From: Chlorogloea purpurea SAG 13.99
Lineage (GTDB): Bacteria; Cyanobacteriota; Cyanobacteriia; Cyanobacteriales; Microcystaceae
Length of the DNA: 50,633 bases
NCBI GenBank assembly: GCA_016903695.1
Contig: JADQBB010000032.1
Location: 1 to 50,633 of the forward strand
Direction: 5' to 3'
The notes beneath the pieces are model-generated. The model did no database searches and was not told the origin of the DNA. It saw only the letters and a program-made list of their open reading frames with translations. Shown here piece by piece: positions 32,888 through 41,018 of this stretch (the first letter of the stretch is position 1; each line of letters begins with the position of its first letter). The translations under genes were made by a program, and so were the position numbers.

Positions 32888-35011
32888 ATGCTAATTATCT
32901 TTAAAGTTAAACAAGCTATAGACAAATTTATTTTTACTCTGAATGAAGCAGGCTTAAACGTAGCTTTATTTAGAGCCAAACGTAAACTATTGAAAATCAT
33001 AACTGGCAAAGTCATCACCCCACTAGATGAAGAAATAAAAGAAATTATCAACTTAGAAAAACCTGATCATCTGGAGATCAAAACCAGTTCGGAGCCTTTG
33101 GTTTCCATAATTATTCCGGTTTACAATAATTCTCTTTATACTTTTAACTGTTTACTATCCCTGGCTAATAATATCAGTCAAGATGTGAGCTTCGAGATTA
33201 TCGTTGTCGATGATAACTCTCAAGATAACACCCCGGCCGTATTAAAATTGGTTTCGGGCATTAATGTGTTGAGAAATGGGCGCAATAGCGGTTTTATCAC
33301 CTCCTGTAACCGAGGAGCGGAAGCGGCAAGAGGAAAGTATCTATACTTTCTCAATAATGACACGAAAATTCTGCCTAATTGTGTGGAGAGCTTAATAGCC
33401 ACTATCGAAAAAGAAGAGAGAATCGCCGCCGTGGGTTCCAAGTTAATCTACGCCAACGGGAAATTGCAGGAAGCGGGGGGTATCATCTGGCGTGATGCCT
33501 CTGGCTGGAATTACGGGCGCAATGATAGTCCCGCCGAGCCAGAGTATAATTACCTTAGACCGGTAGATTACTGTAGCGGAGCGAGTTTGCTGGTACGGAA
33601 AGATATTTTTGATGGCTATGGAGGCTTTTCCAAGGAATTTATACCCGCTTACTACGAAGATACCGATTTATGCTTCGGGTTACGAAACTTGGGTTATCAG
33701 GTTCTCTATCAACCGCTTTCGGCAGTAATTCACTACGAGGGCGTAACTTCGGGTACTAGTCTGACAGAGGGAGTGAAGCAGTATCAAGTCGTGAATCACG
33801 ATAAATTTGCATCCAAGTGGCGCGATAACCTGTCTCAACATCTGACCAATGACCCGGCGAAATCTCTACAGATGGCTGCGCGAAGATTACAGGGGGAAAA
33901 GAAAATTCTCGTCATCGATTCTTATGTGCCATTGTACGATCGAGAGTCGGGCTGTGTGAGATTGATGGCTATTCTCAAGATCTTTCTCGAACTGGGTTAC
34001 TCGGTCATCTTTTTACCCGATAACGGCTATCCTGAAGAGCCTTATACCTCCACCCTACAACAGATGGGGATAGAAGTCCTTTACTGCACTCCCGCACAAC
34101 CGGACTTGAAAGCACAATTGGTGAAGCGATTACATTTGATCCACGGGGTGTGGTTATGTCGTCCCGAATTGTGCGATAAGTATATGGAGTTAATTCGTTT
34201 TTATTCTAAAGTACCGATTATTTACGATACGATCGACTTACATTTCCTGCGGCTTAAACGACAACAGCAATATCTCGACGCTACCTATCAAAATACTGAT
34301 TGGTCTTGGGAAACCTATCAAAAGTTAGAATTAAATTTCGCTCGTCAAGCTGATGCGACTGTAGTTGTTACCGAAGTTGAACAGAAAACGTTGCAGGACG
34401 AAGGTATTGATAATGTCTGGATTATTCCCAATATTCACTATCGGCTTAAACGCAACCTACCTGTTTTTGAACAACGCTCGGGCTTACTGTTTATCGGTAG
34501 CTATAATCATATTCCTAATATCGATGCCGTGAAATGGCTTTGTTTAGAAATTATGCCTCTCGTTTGGCAATCTCATCCAGAAATTAACGTAACTCTCTTA
34601 GGTAGTAATTTAAAAGAAGAAGTCCGATCTTTAGGTAGTGATAAAGTTAAAGTTACCGGCTATGTAGAGGATGTGGAACCCTATTTTCTCTCCCATCGGC
34701 TGTTCGTGGCACCCCTGAGATTCGGTGCGGGAATGAAAGGAAAAATAGGACATAGCTTGTCCTACGGTTTACCGACGATAACTACTAATATAGGTGCCGA
34801 GGGGATGGGATTAAAAGAACGATACGACGTTTTGATCGCCGATAGTGAGAAAACCTTCGCCTCTGCCATTATCGAATTGTATTTTCATCAACAACTATGG
34901 GAGACGTTATCGCAAAATTCTCTCGAAACCATCTCCAAGTATGGCCCCGAAAAAGTGAGAGAGCGCCTCAAAAGTTTGTGGCGATCAGTTAATACTGATT
35001 TAGCATCCTGA
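32888..35011 (+). CDS. Fused GT2-GT4 glycosyltransferase
   Basis: A 707-residue protein with two glycosyltransferase domains. Residues about 72-310 form a GT2 domain (VSIIIPVYNNSLYTFNCL, VVDDNSQDN, FLNNDTKI as DxD-like, and CSGASLLVRKDIFDGYGGF, with the YYEDTDLCFGLRNLGYQ acceptor motif). Residues about 335-700 form a GT-B domain (ILVIDSYVPLYDRESGC, LLFIGSYNHIPN, VTGYVEDVEPYF, and APLRFGAGMKGKIGHSLSYGLP, typical of GT4). Fused enzymes of this kind can add two successive sugars. The gene starts with ATG 32888 after TAGGAG. It is part of the plus-strand run from 28061. Confidence 0.93.
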   Translation: MLIIFKVKQAIDKFIFTLNEAGLNVALFRAKRKLLKIITGKVITPLDEEIKEIINLEKPDHLEIKTSSEPLVSIIIPVYNNSLYTFNCLLSLANNISQDVSFEIIVVDDNSQDNTPAVLKLVSGINVLRNGRNSGFITSCNRGAEAARGKYLYFLNNDTKILPNCVESLIATIEKEERIAAVGSKLIYANGKLQEAGGIIWRDASGWNYGRNDSPAEPEYNYLRPVDYCSGASLLVRKDIFDGYGGFSKEFIPAYYEDTDLCFGLRNLGYQVLYQPLSAVIHYEGVTSGTSLTEGVKQYQVVNHDKFASKWRDNLSQHLTNDPAKSLQMAARRLQGEKKILVIDSYVPLYDRESGCVRLMAILKIFLELGYSVIFLPDNGYPEEPYTSTLQQMGIEVLYCTPAQPDLKAQLVKRLHLIHGVWLCRPELCDKYMELIRFYSKVPIIYDTIDLHFLRLKRQQQYLDATYQNTDWSWETYQKLELNFARQADATVVVTEVEQKTLQDEGIDNVWIIPNIHYRLKRNLPVFEQRSGLLFIGSYNHIPNIDAVKWLCLEIMPLVWQSHPEINVTLLGSNLKEEVRSLGSDKVKVTGYVEDVEPYFLSHRLFVAPLRFGAGMKGKIGHSLSYGLPTITTNIGAEGMGLKERYDVLIADSEKTFASAIIELYFHQQLWETLSQNSLETISKYGPEKVRERLKSLWRSVNTDLAS

Positions 35012-35116
35012 TTGAATGTTCATTAAAGATAATTTATAATGATTATAAAACTGTTAAAATTTGGTATAATGACCACCAGCACTAGTGTTAAAATCTATTT
35101 TTCGATATATCAAACC

Positions 35117-35728
35117 ATGAAAAATATTAGAAATCTAATTTTGTCTGTAGCCTTAGTATCTCTAGCTGCTTGTAGTTCTACACAGGAAGCGACAAACCCA
35201 TCTCCCGCTGAATCTCCCGTAGCCATTCAACCGGAAGCCACCGCACCGTCCCCCGCCGACACTGCAACTGCCCCCCCGGCTTCGCCCCTCCCGACTGGGG
35301 CGACCCCAGCCGCGCCTGAAGGGCTAGATCCGGCGAAAATATCTTTTGAGTCAGCTCCAAAAGGCGCAGCCATAGGATTTATAGATACAATTAATGGTGT
35401 CCCGGCTAAAAACATTGACACGGTAGGGAAAAATACGCCGATTAAATTGAGTGGATGGGCTACCTTACCCGATAGTAATACCCCTGCGGAATTAGTCATA
35501 ATCACCACCCCTGATAAAAAAATTATCGCGACCACCCCGGTTAATATCGATCGTCCCGATGTGGCCAAAGCGCTGAAAAAAGATGAGTTTAAAAAGTCTG
35601 GTTGGACGGTAACGATCCCTGCGGATAAAATTACCGGTGACAAAGTATCGATAGTGGCTTGGGCTTACAATTCTTCCACGGGAAAAGCCATTCCTCTCAG
35701 TAATATAGCTCAGTTGACCATGCAGTAA
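35117..35728 (+). CDS. Pro/Thr-rich lipoprotein of unknown function
   Basis: A 203-residue secreted lipoprotein: signal peptide from ATG 35117, lipobox LAAC (residues about 16-19), then about 60 residues of Pro/Ala/Thr linker and a C-terminal domain (about 75-203). The C-terminal domain looks like an all-beta fold (GFIDTINGVPAKNIDTVGKN, LSGWATLPDSNTPAELVIIT, TIPADKITGD). It resembles a C-terminal extension I recall from cyanobacterial membrane glycosyltransferases, but I cannot name it. ATG 35039 is a possible longer start that would spoil the signal peptide. Its place inside the glycan cluster suggests a periplasmic role in assembly or export. Confidence 0.75.
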   Translation: MKNIRNLILSVALVSLAACSSTQEATNPSPAESPVAIQPEATAPSPADTATAPPASPLPTGATPAAPEGLDPAKISFESAPKGAAIGFIDTINGVPAKNIDTVGKNTPIKLSGWATLPDSNTPAELVIITTPDKKIIATTPVNIDRPDVAKALKKDEFKKSGWTVTIPADKITGDKVSIVAWAYNSSTGKAIPLSNIAQLTMQ

Positions 35729-35757
35729 ATTTTAGCGAACAATTGAGAATTAAGATA

Positions 35758-38199
35758 ATGTTGGAATCATGGCAATCTCAACTGATGTCCAAAAAACAGA
35801 AGTTAGCCGTTTATCAAGCTCATTTACTCTCTGTTCAGACGCAGCTCGAAGGCGCTATATTGAAAATCGGAAAATTAACGAGCTTGGGGCGGGAGAAATC
35901 GGCAGGGTATGAAGGGATAGAACTGATCCGCGAGAGTGGATTATTCGATAGGGATTATTATTATAATTCCTATCTAAAAGAAGAACAGTCCGAAGTAGAC
36001 CCACTCTGGCATTATTTCGACTGCGGGGCCTCTCTAGGTTACGACCCTCACCCTCTCTTCGACACCTCTTTTTATGTGGAGCAAAATCAGGAGATAGTTA
36101 ATACCGGCATTAATCCTCTGGTGCATTACCTGACCGAGGGAGCGACAAAAAAACGGAATCCTCATCCTTTGTTCGATGTGGCTTATTATCTGGGGCAAAT
36201 AAAAGACGGGGGAGAAGGTTCGATCGAGCCTCTGGCTCATTATCTAGATGGTGGCGCGTTACGAGGCTTCAATCCTCATCCTCTTTTCGATAGCAGTTAT
36301 TATCTCCAACTATATTCACGGGAGTTAGAGCCGTCGATCAATCCCCTCGTACATTATCTTACCGCCAGCGTTACCCAGTGGCCGGATACTTTCCCCCCCT
36401 TGGAATTTGACGAAAAAATTCCCCGCCTCCATTACACTCTGCCCGAATTTAGAAGGGCCCGAAAGACACAGGGAAGTCCTAAAAGTGATTGCCCGGAATA
36501 TCAACAATGGTTAGATAAACATTACCCGGCGAAGAGCGACTTGGAAAAGATGAAGGAAGATGTGGCCCGATTACCATATCAACCTTTAATCAGCGTGATC
36601 ATGCCCGTCTATAACACCCCTGAAAATTTTTTGCGGTCAGCTATCGAATCAGTTTTGACGCAAGTTTATCCGCACTGGGAATTATGTATAGCAGACGATC
36701 GTTCTACCCGTGATCACGTTAGTAAAATTATCGCTGAATACGGTGTTAACAACTCTCGAATCAAGGTAGTATATCGAACTGAAAACGGTCATATTTCAGC
36801 TGCTTCCAATTCAGCCTTAGAAATAGCCACGGGAGAGTTTATCGCCCTGTTAGATCATGATGATCTTTTAGCGCCGCATAGTTTGTCGGAAATGGTGACT
36901 TTGCTCAATAGTCATCCCGAAGCCGACATGATCTATTCCGATGAAGATAAGATGGATGAAAATGGGAATTTAACTTCTCCTTTCTTTAAACCGGATTGGA
37001 GTCCCGATTTATTTTTATCTGTCATGTATACCTGCCACTTGGGAATTTATCGCCGCAGTCTTATCGAAGAAATTGGCGGTTTCAGACAAGGTTACGAAGG
37101 TAGTCAAGATTATGACCTGGTGCTGAGACTGACAGAAAAAACGGATAAAATATTTCATATTCCCAATATTCTCTATCACTGGAGAATGCACCCGGATTCA
37201 GCATCAGCTAATGATAAAGCCAAGCCCTACGCTTATATAGCAGCCAAAAAGTCTCTGACAGAGGCGATTTCCAGAAGGAAAGAAGGAGGAGTATTAACAG
37301 ATACCGGGCAACTTGGTTATTATCTCACCAGATATTTTATCAGGAGTTACGATTTAGTAAGTATTATCATACCGACTAAAAATCTCGGTACGTTACTCGA
37401 TAAGTGTTTATCATCTATTTTCAGCAAAACCCTCTATCCTAATTTTGAAGTTATCCTCGTAGATAACGGCACGAGCGAAGAGTATTCTCTTGATGTTATT
37501 GATAAATGGCGACAAAGAGAACCCGTGAGATTACGCTATTTACTCATGGATATTCCTTTCAATTTTTCCACCTTGAATAACTTCGCGGTTACTAAAGCTC
37601 AAGGTGAATATTTATTGTTTTTGAATAACGATACCGAGATAATCACGCCCGATTGGTTAGACGCTATGGTAGAACAAGCTCAAAGACCATCCATCGGGGC
37701 CGTCGGGGCTTTACTTCTCTACGAAGATAACACGATCCAGCACGCAGGCGTTATAGCGGGTATTTTAGGATCTGCCGGTCACAGTCATAAAAATTTTCCC
37801 TACGGTCATCCTGGCTATCATAATAGGTTGAACGTGATCAATAATTACTCTGCCGTTACCGGGGCTTGCTTGATGTGTCGTCGAGATGTTTTCTCGGAAG
37901 TGGGCGGCTTCGAGGAAAAACTAGGCACTAGCTATAATGACGTGGATCTCTGTTTTAAAATGATAGAAAAAGGATACTATAATGTTTTTCTTCCCCACGT
38001 CACTCTCTATCATTATGAATCCAAATCGAGAGGATATGACGTTCCCTGTCAGAATAAACGATCGAGATTAATGTGTGAAGCCAAGTATATACAGAAGCGT
38101 TGGCAAACGATCGTCCGTTACGATCCTTTTTACAATCGAAATCTTACTTTACTGAAAGAAGACTTCAGTATAAATTCGGAAACTATATCTTTTCAATAA
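35758..38199 (+). CDS. Tandem GT2-GT2 glycosyltransferase with N-terminal PHPLFD repeats
   Basis: An 813-residue protein from ATG 35758 (TTG 35743 is possible). After a coiled-coil start (1-55), residues about 60-210 hold four repeats of 40-45 residues with the pattern PHPLFD..YYL...INPLVHYL..G. Then come two GT2 domains. The first is about 275-500 (SVIMPVYNTPENF, ADDRSTRD, LLDHDDLL, and SQDYDLVLRL). The second is about 530-790 (SIIIPTKNLGTLLDKC, VDNGTSEE, LFLNNDTEI, and SYNDVDLCFKM). The C-terminal one matches the O-antigen type. It lies within the plus-strand glycan run. Confidence 0.92.
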   Translation: MLESWQSQLMSKKQKLAVYQAHLLSVQTQLEGAILKIGKLTSLGREKSAGYEGIELIRESGLFDRDYYYNSYLKEEQSEVDPLWHYFDCGASLGYDPHPLFDTSFYVEQNQEIVNTGINPLVHYLTEGATKKRNPHPLFDVAYYLGQIKDGGEGSIEPLAHYLDGGALRGFNPHPLFDSSYYLQLYSRELEPSINPLVHYLTASVTQWPDTFPPLEFDEKIPRLHYTLPEFRRARKTQGSPKSDCPEYQQWLDKHYPAKSDLEKMKEDVARLPYQPLISVIMPVYNTPENFLRSAIESVLTQVYPHWELCIADDRSTRDHVSKIIAEYGVNNSRIKVVYRTENGHISAASNSALEIATGEFIALLDHDDLLAPHSLSEMVTLLNSHPEADMIYSDEDKMDENGNLTSPFFKPDWSPDLFLSVMYTCHLGIYRRSLIEEIGGFRQGYEGSQDYDLVLRLTEKTDKIFHIPNILYHWRMHPDSASANDKAKPYAYIAAKKSLTEAISRRKEGGVLTDTGQLGYYLTRYFIRSYDLVSIIIPTKNLGTLLDKCLSSIFSKTLYPNFEVILVDNGTSEEYSLDVIDKWRQREPVRLRYLLMDIPFNFSTLNNFAVTKAQGEYLLFLNNDTEIITPDWLDAMVEQAQRPSIGAVGALLLYEDNTIQHAGVIAGILGSAGHSHKNFPYGHPGYHNRLNVINNYSAVTGACLMCRRDVFSEVGGFEEKLGTSYNDVDLCFKMIEKGYYNVFLPHVTLYHYESKSRGYDVPCQNKRSRLMCEAKYIQKRWQTIVRYDPFYNRNLTLLKEDFSINSETISFQ

Positions 38200-38218
38200 A
38201 TTTATTGACCCACTAACC

Positions 38219-38980
38219 ATGCTTCAAACTAATGCTCATCATCTCATTTTTGAAAAATTGGGAACTCAAAAAGCAGTAGTAACCGTTTGTATCAGTCTTT
38301 ACAACTACGCCGATCATGTTTTAGCAACTCTAGAATCGGTTCACAGGCAAACACTCGATTGTTTTGATTTAATTATCGTAGATGATCACTCTAAAGACCA
38401 ATCCCTCAATATCGCCTTATCCTGGTGCGAGAATAGAAGTCAACGCTTGAATAATGTTCTTTTGGTGCAACACGATCGTAATAGCGGCGGCCCTTCCGCA
38501 CCCCGTAACAAAGCGATCAGCCTGGCGAAAACCCCTTTCGTTTTCATGTTGGATGCGGACAATTTACTTTATCCCCGCTGTCTCGAAAGATGCTTGGAAG
38601 CGTTAGAAGAAAGCGACGCTTCTATGGCTTATTCGATAATCGAGAGATTCGGGGGAGAAACCGGGATCATGGGTAATGAATTATGGGATGCTAATATGTT
38701 CGCTTACAGAACTTATATAGATACTATGGCTTTAATTCGCAAAGAATCCCTTGAAGCTGTGGGCGGCTATTCATACATGAAATTTTATGGATGGGAAGAT
38801 TATGACTTATGCTGTAAATTCGTGGAAAAGGATTTTTACGGTGTTCTCGTCCCCGAAATTTTAGGCCGCTATAGAGTGCATAAACAGTCAATAACTCAGC
38901 TAAGCGCTATTCCCAATTTAAAGGAAATAGTTGACATTATCAAGTCGGCTCACCCGTGGGTGAAGATCGAGATTCAATAA
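38219..38980 (+). CDS. Family 2 glycosyltransferase
   Basis: A 253-residue single-domain GT2 enzyme. Features are VTVCISLYNYADHVLATLESV (about 19-40), IVDDHSKDQSL (about 53), the donor motif FMLDADNLLYPR (DxD, about 110) and WEDYDLCCKFVEKDFYG (about 200), which fits the ED catalytic base. The length is the family minimum, with no membrane span. The gene begins 19 bases after the tandem GT2-GT2 gene and ends 9 bases before a convergent gene. It is the last gene of the plus-strand run. Confidence 0.92.
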   Translation: MLQTNAHHLIFEKLGTQKAVVTVCISLYNYADHVLATLESVHRQTLDCFDLIIVDDHSKDQSLNIALSWCENRSQRLNNVLLVQHDRNSGGPSAPRNKAISLAKTPFVFMLDADNLLYPRCLERCLEALEESDASMAYSIIERFGGETGIMGNELWDANMFAYRTYIDTMALIRKESLEAVGGYSYMKFYGWEDYDLCCKFVEKDFYGVLVPEILGRYRVHKQSITQLSAIPNLKEIVDIIKSAHPWVKIEIQ

Positions 38981-38989
38981 CAAAAGCCG

Positions 38990-40951
38990 CTAGTTATCGA
39001 GTTTCATTAAACCCAATACCCTACCCATGATCTTTTCGAGATTAAAACAAGTTTTTAAAAACTGGTGGCCGTTGTTGCGGATTCTTTCCGACTCTCTCCG
39101 ACCCTCCTCCGTATTTAATAACCATTCGATTTTAGACTCCATATCTTTTAAATCACATTGAAGATAATGCTCTCCCGGAATCAAGCCTGGAATTTGGTGG
39201 CAGGTTTCTGTCAATACTAAGGTTTTTTGCCATAAACCGTAAAATATAATCCTGTGCCATTCAAAATAATCGAGATCACTTTGATGGATATTGAGTAATA
39301 TTTTACTGCGTTGACTTAGCCCAGCGAAAGCTTCTGTTGTTAAAGCGTTACCTTTTCCCTCTAGAAAGGGCCCGTTAAGGGGAGGGATATGTAAAAAGCA
39401 TTTATACTGGTGTAGCCAAGAACTACTATGGGAGAAAAATGACCTCCTGCGATCGCTTAAATGTCCCACGAAAAGTATGTCGAGAGGACGCTGCTCCCAA
39501 CTAACTTCTAAACTGTCCACTCCCTCCCAGATACGCTTGGGGATACTTTGTAGTGCCAGCAGGTCAGGTCGCCAGGCACAGAAAGAGAAAGGCTTATACC
39601 CCTCTAAATAGCCCAATGGTAGAAAATAAGCCGGTATTCCTATCCTCCTCAAAAACGTGGCGGTTTTGATATTAATGTCGAATACTAAAGGTGATTTTTG
39701 CAAATAGTGAAAGCTTCTGGAAAACCAACTTGTTTGAGGCTGCTCGACGTTAACCATCACGGTACGGGATAGCCAATCCTCATCTTCAGCCCAAATCGGC
39801 CCGTCGCCCAAATAAAAAAACTCGTGGGGGGCGACGACGATATTATAGCCGTTATTCTTGCCGCCCTGATCGCGATCGCTCCATCTACTGGTATCCGCAC
39901 CCATCCGTTGACAGGTTGCGGCTATCAAGTCGGCTATTTCACCCATGAAGTAGTTACCCTCGGCACTACAATAAACGTTGACCTTAGAGATTCCCGATAG
40001 TGAATACTGAAAATTACTACTTTGAAGACCCGCGAGTAGATACTCAACTTCGTACTTTTCCTTGAGACTACTCCCTTCTAAAATCGGCTGTAATCTCTGG
40101 GCCGACCATGCTAAATTGCCATCGCGAGCACCTTGGGCGAGATAGTGACTTAAAGGCTCTTTACGATTCGTCAATAGGTCTGGATGATTTTTAAAGTAAT
40201 AGCGCACGTCCAAGAGTGGATGAGGGTCACGTTGTTCCCAGACTCCGAAACGGAGATAATGAACGAGAGGATTAATCCCCGTCTGCGCTACATCCGGGTT
40301 TTGCGCTAGATAATATCCACTATCGAAGAGGGGGTGGGGATTACGCTTTTCCGCCGCCCCGAAGCGCAAGTAATGAATGAGTGGATTAATCCCCGCCCGA
40401 ACTATATCCGGGTTTCGCTCCAGATAATATGTAGCATCGAATAAAGGGTGCGGGTTATATTTTCCAGTTGAACCGGTATCGAGGTAATGAATTAGGGGAT
40501 TGATCTTGGCGGGTTCGAGCTGGGGATTTTGTTCTAGATAATAAGTGGTGCTAAAAAGGGGATGGGGGTCTAGTCCCTGCCAAGCTCCTTGTTCAAGATA
40601 ATGTAAGATAGCGTCAATTTCATTTTCTTTAATGTCGAGATTTTGTCCCCTGTAATAATCCAGATCGAATAAACCACTATCGCAGAGCCTACGTGACCAG
40701 ACCCCTATTTCCGACCCTTGTGAATCCGCAAAATCCGCCCCCCGGTATGCTGAGTTCATCGACTGAATTACATTGCTAAATTTGGTGATGGATTGGGGAA
40801 GATAATTTTTAGTTAATATTTCTGGTTCTTTGTCCACACTATCTTTAAGATATGTTGCTTCTAATTTTTGTTGCTTTTCTTGTAATTTATGATTGGTTTC
40901 TATTAGTTGTTGCTTACGCTTTAGAAATATACTTAGTTTAGATTCCTGCAT
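38990..40951 (-). CDS. CgeB-like glycosyltransferase with N-terminal PHPLFD repeats
   Basis: A 653-residue protein from ATG 40951 (GTG 41002 is a longer option). The coiled-coil start and the repeat array (about residues 85-285) resemble those of the tandem GT2-GT2 protein encoded at 35758. Here six units follow the PHPLFD..YYLEQNPD...INPLIHYL pattern. The C-terminal half (about 310-650) is a GT-B-like domain with DILFVGHLSDRRRSFF, LLNIHQSDLDYFEWHRI and the GEHYLQCDLKDMESKIEWLL tail, as in the CgeB family. Donor and acceptor are unknown. It is transcribed with the upstream sulfotransferase, 67 bases away, and meets the GT2 run head-on. Confidence 0.85.
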   Translation of the reverse strand: MQESKLSIFLKRKQQLIETNHKLQEKQQKLEATYLKDSVDKEPEILTKNYLPQSITKFSNVIQSMNSAYRGADFADSQGSEIGVWSRRLCDSGLFDLDYYRGQNLDIKENEIDAILHYLEQGAWQGLDPHPLFSTTYYLEQNPQLEPAKINPLIHYLDTGSTGKYNPHPLFDATYYLERNPDIVRAGINPLIHYLRFGAAEKRNPHPLFDSGYYLAQNPDVAQTGINPLVHYLRFGVWEQRDPHPLLDVRYYFKNHPDLLTNRKEPLSHYLAQGARDGNLAWSAQRLQPILEGSSLKEKYEVEYLLAGLQSSNFQYSLSGISKVNVYCSAEGNYFMGEIADLIAATCQRMGADTSRWSDRDQGGKNNGYNIVVAPHEFFYLGDGPIWAEDEDWLSRTVMVNVEQPQTSWFSRSFHYLQKSPLVFDINIKTATFLRRIGIPAYFLPLGYLEGYKPFSFCAWRPDLLALQSIPKRIWEGVDSLEVSWEQRPLDILFVGHLSDRRRSFFSHSSSWLHQYKCFLHIPPLNGPFLEGKGNALTTEAFAGLSQRSKILLNIHQSDLDYFEWHRIIFYGLWQKTLVLTETCHQIPGLIPGEHYLQCDLKDMESKIEWLLNTEEGRRESERIRNNGHQFLKTCFNLEKIMGRVLGLMKLDN

Positions 40952-41018
40952 GATTGAAATTTTAAGTGATTCGGTAAATAGTTTTAAACTCTTGCTTTCC
41001 ACTGTATTTTTAGCTAAA

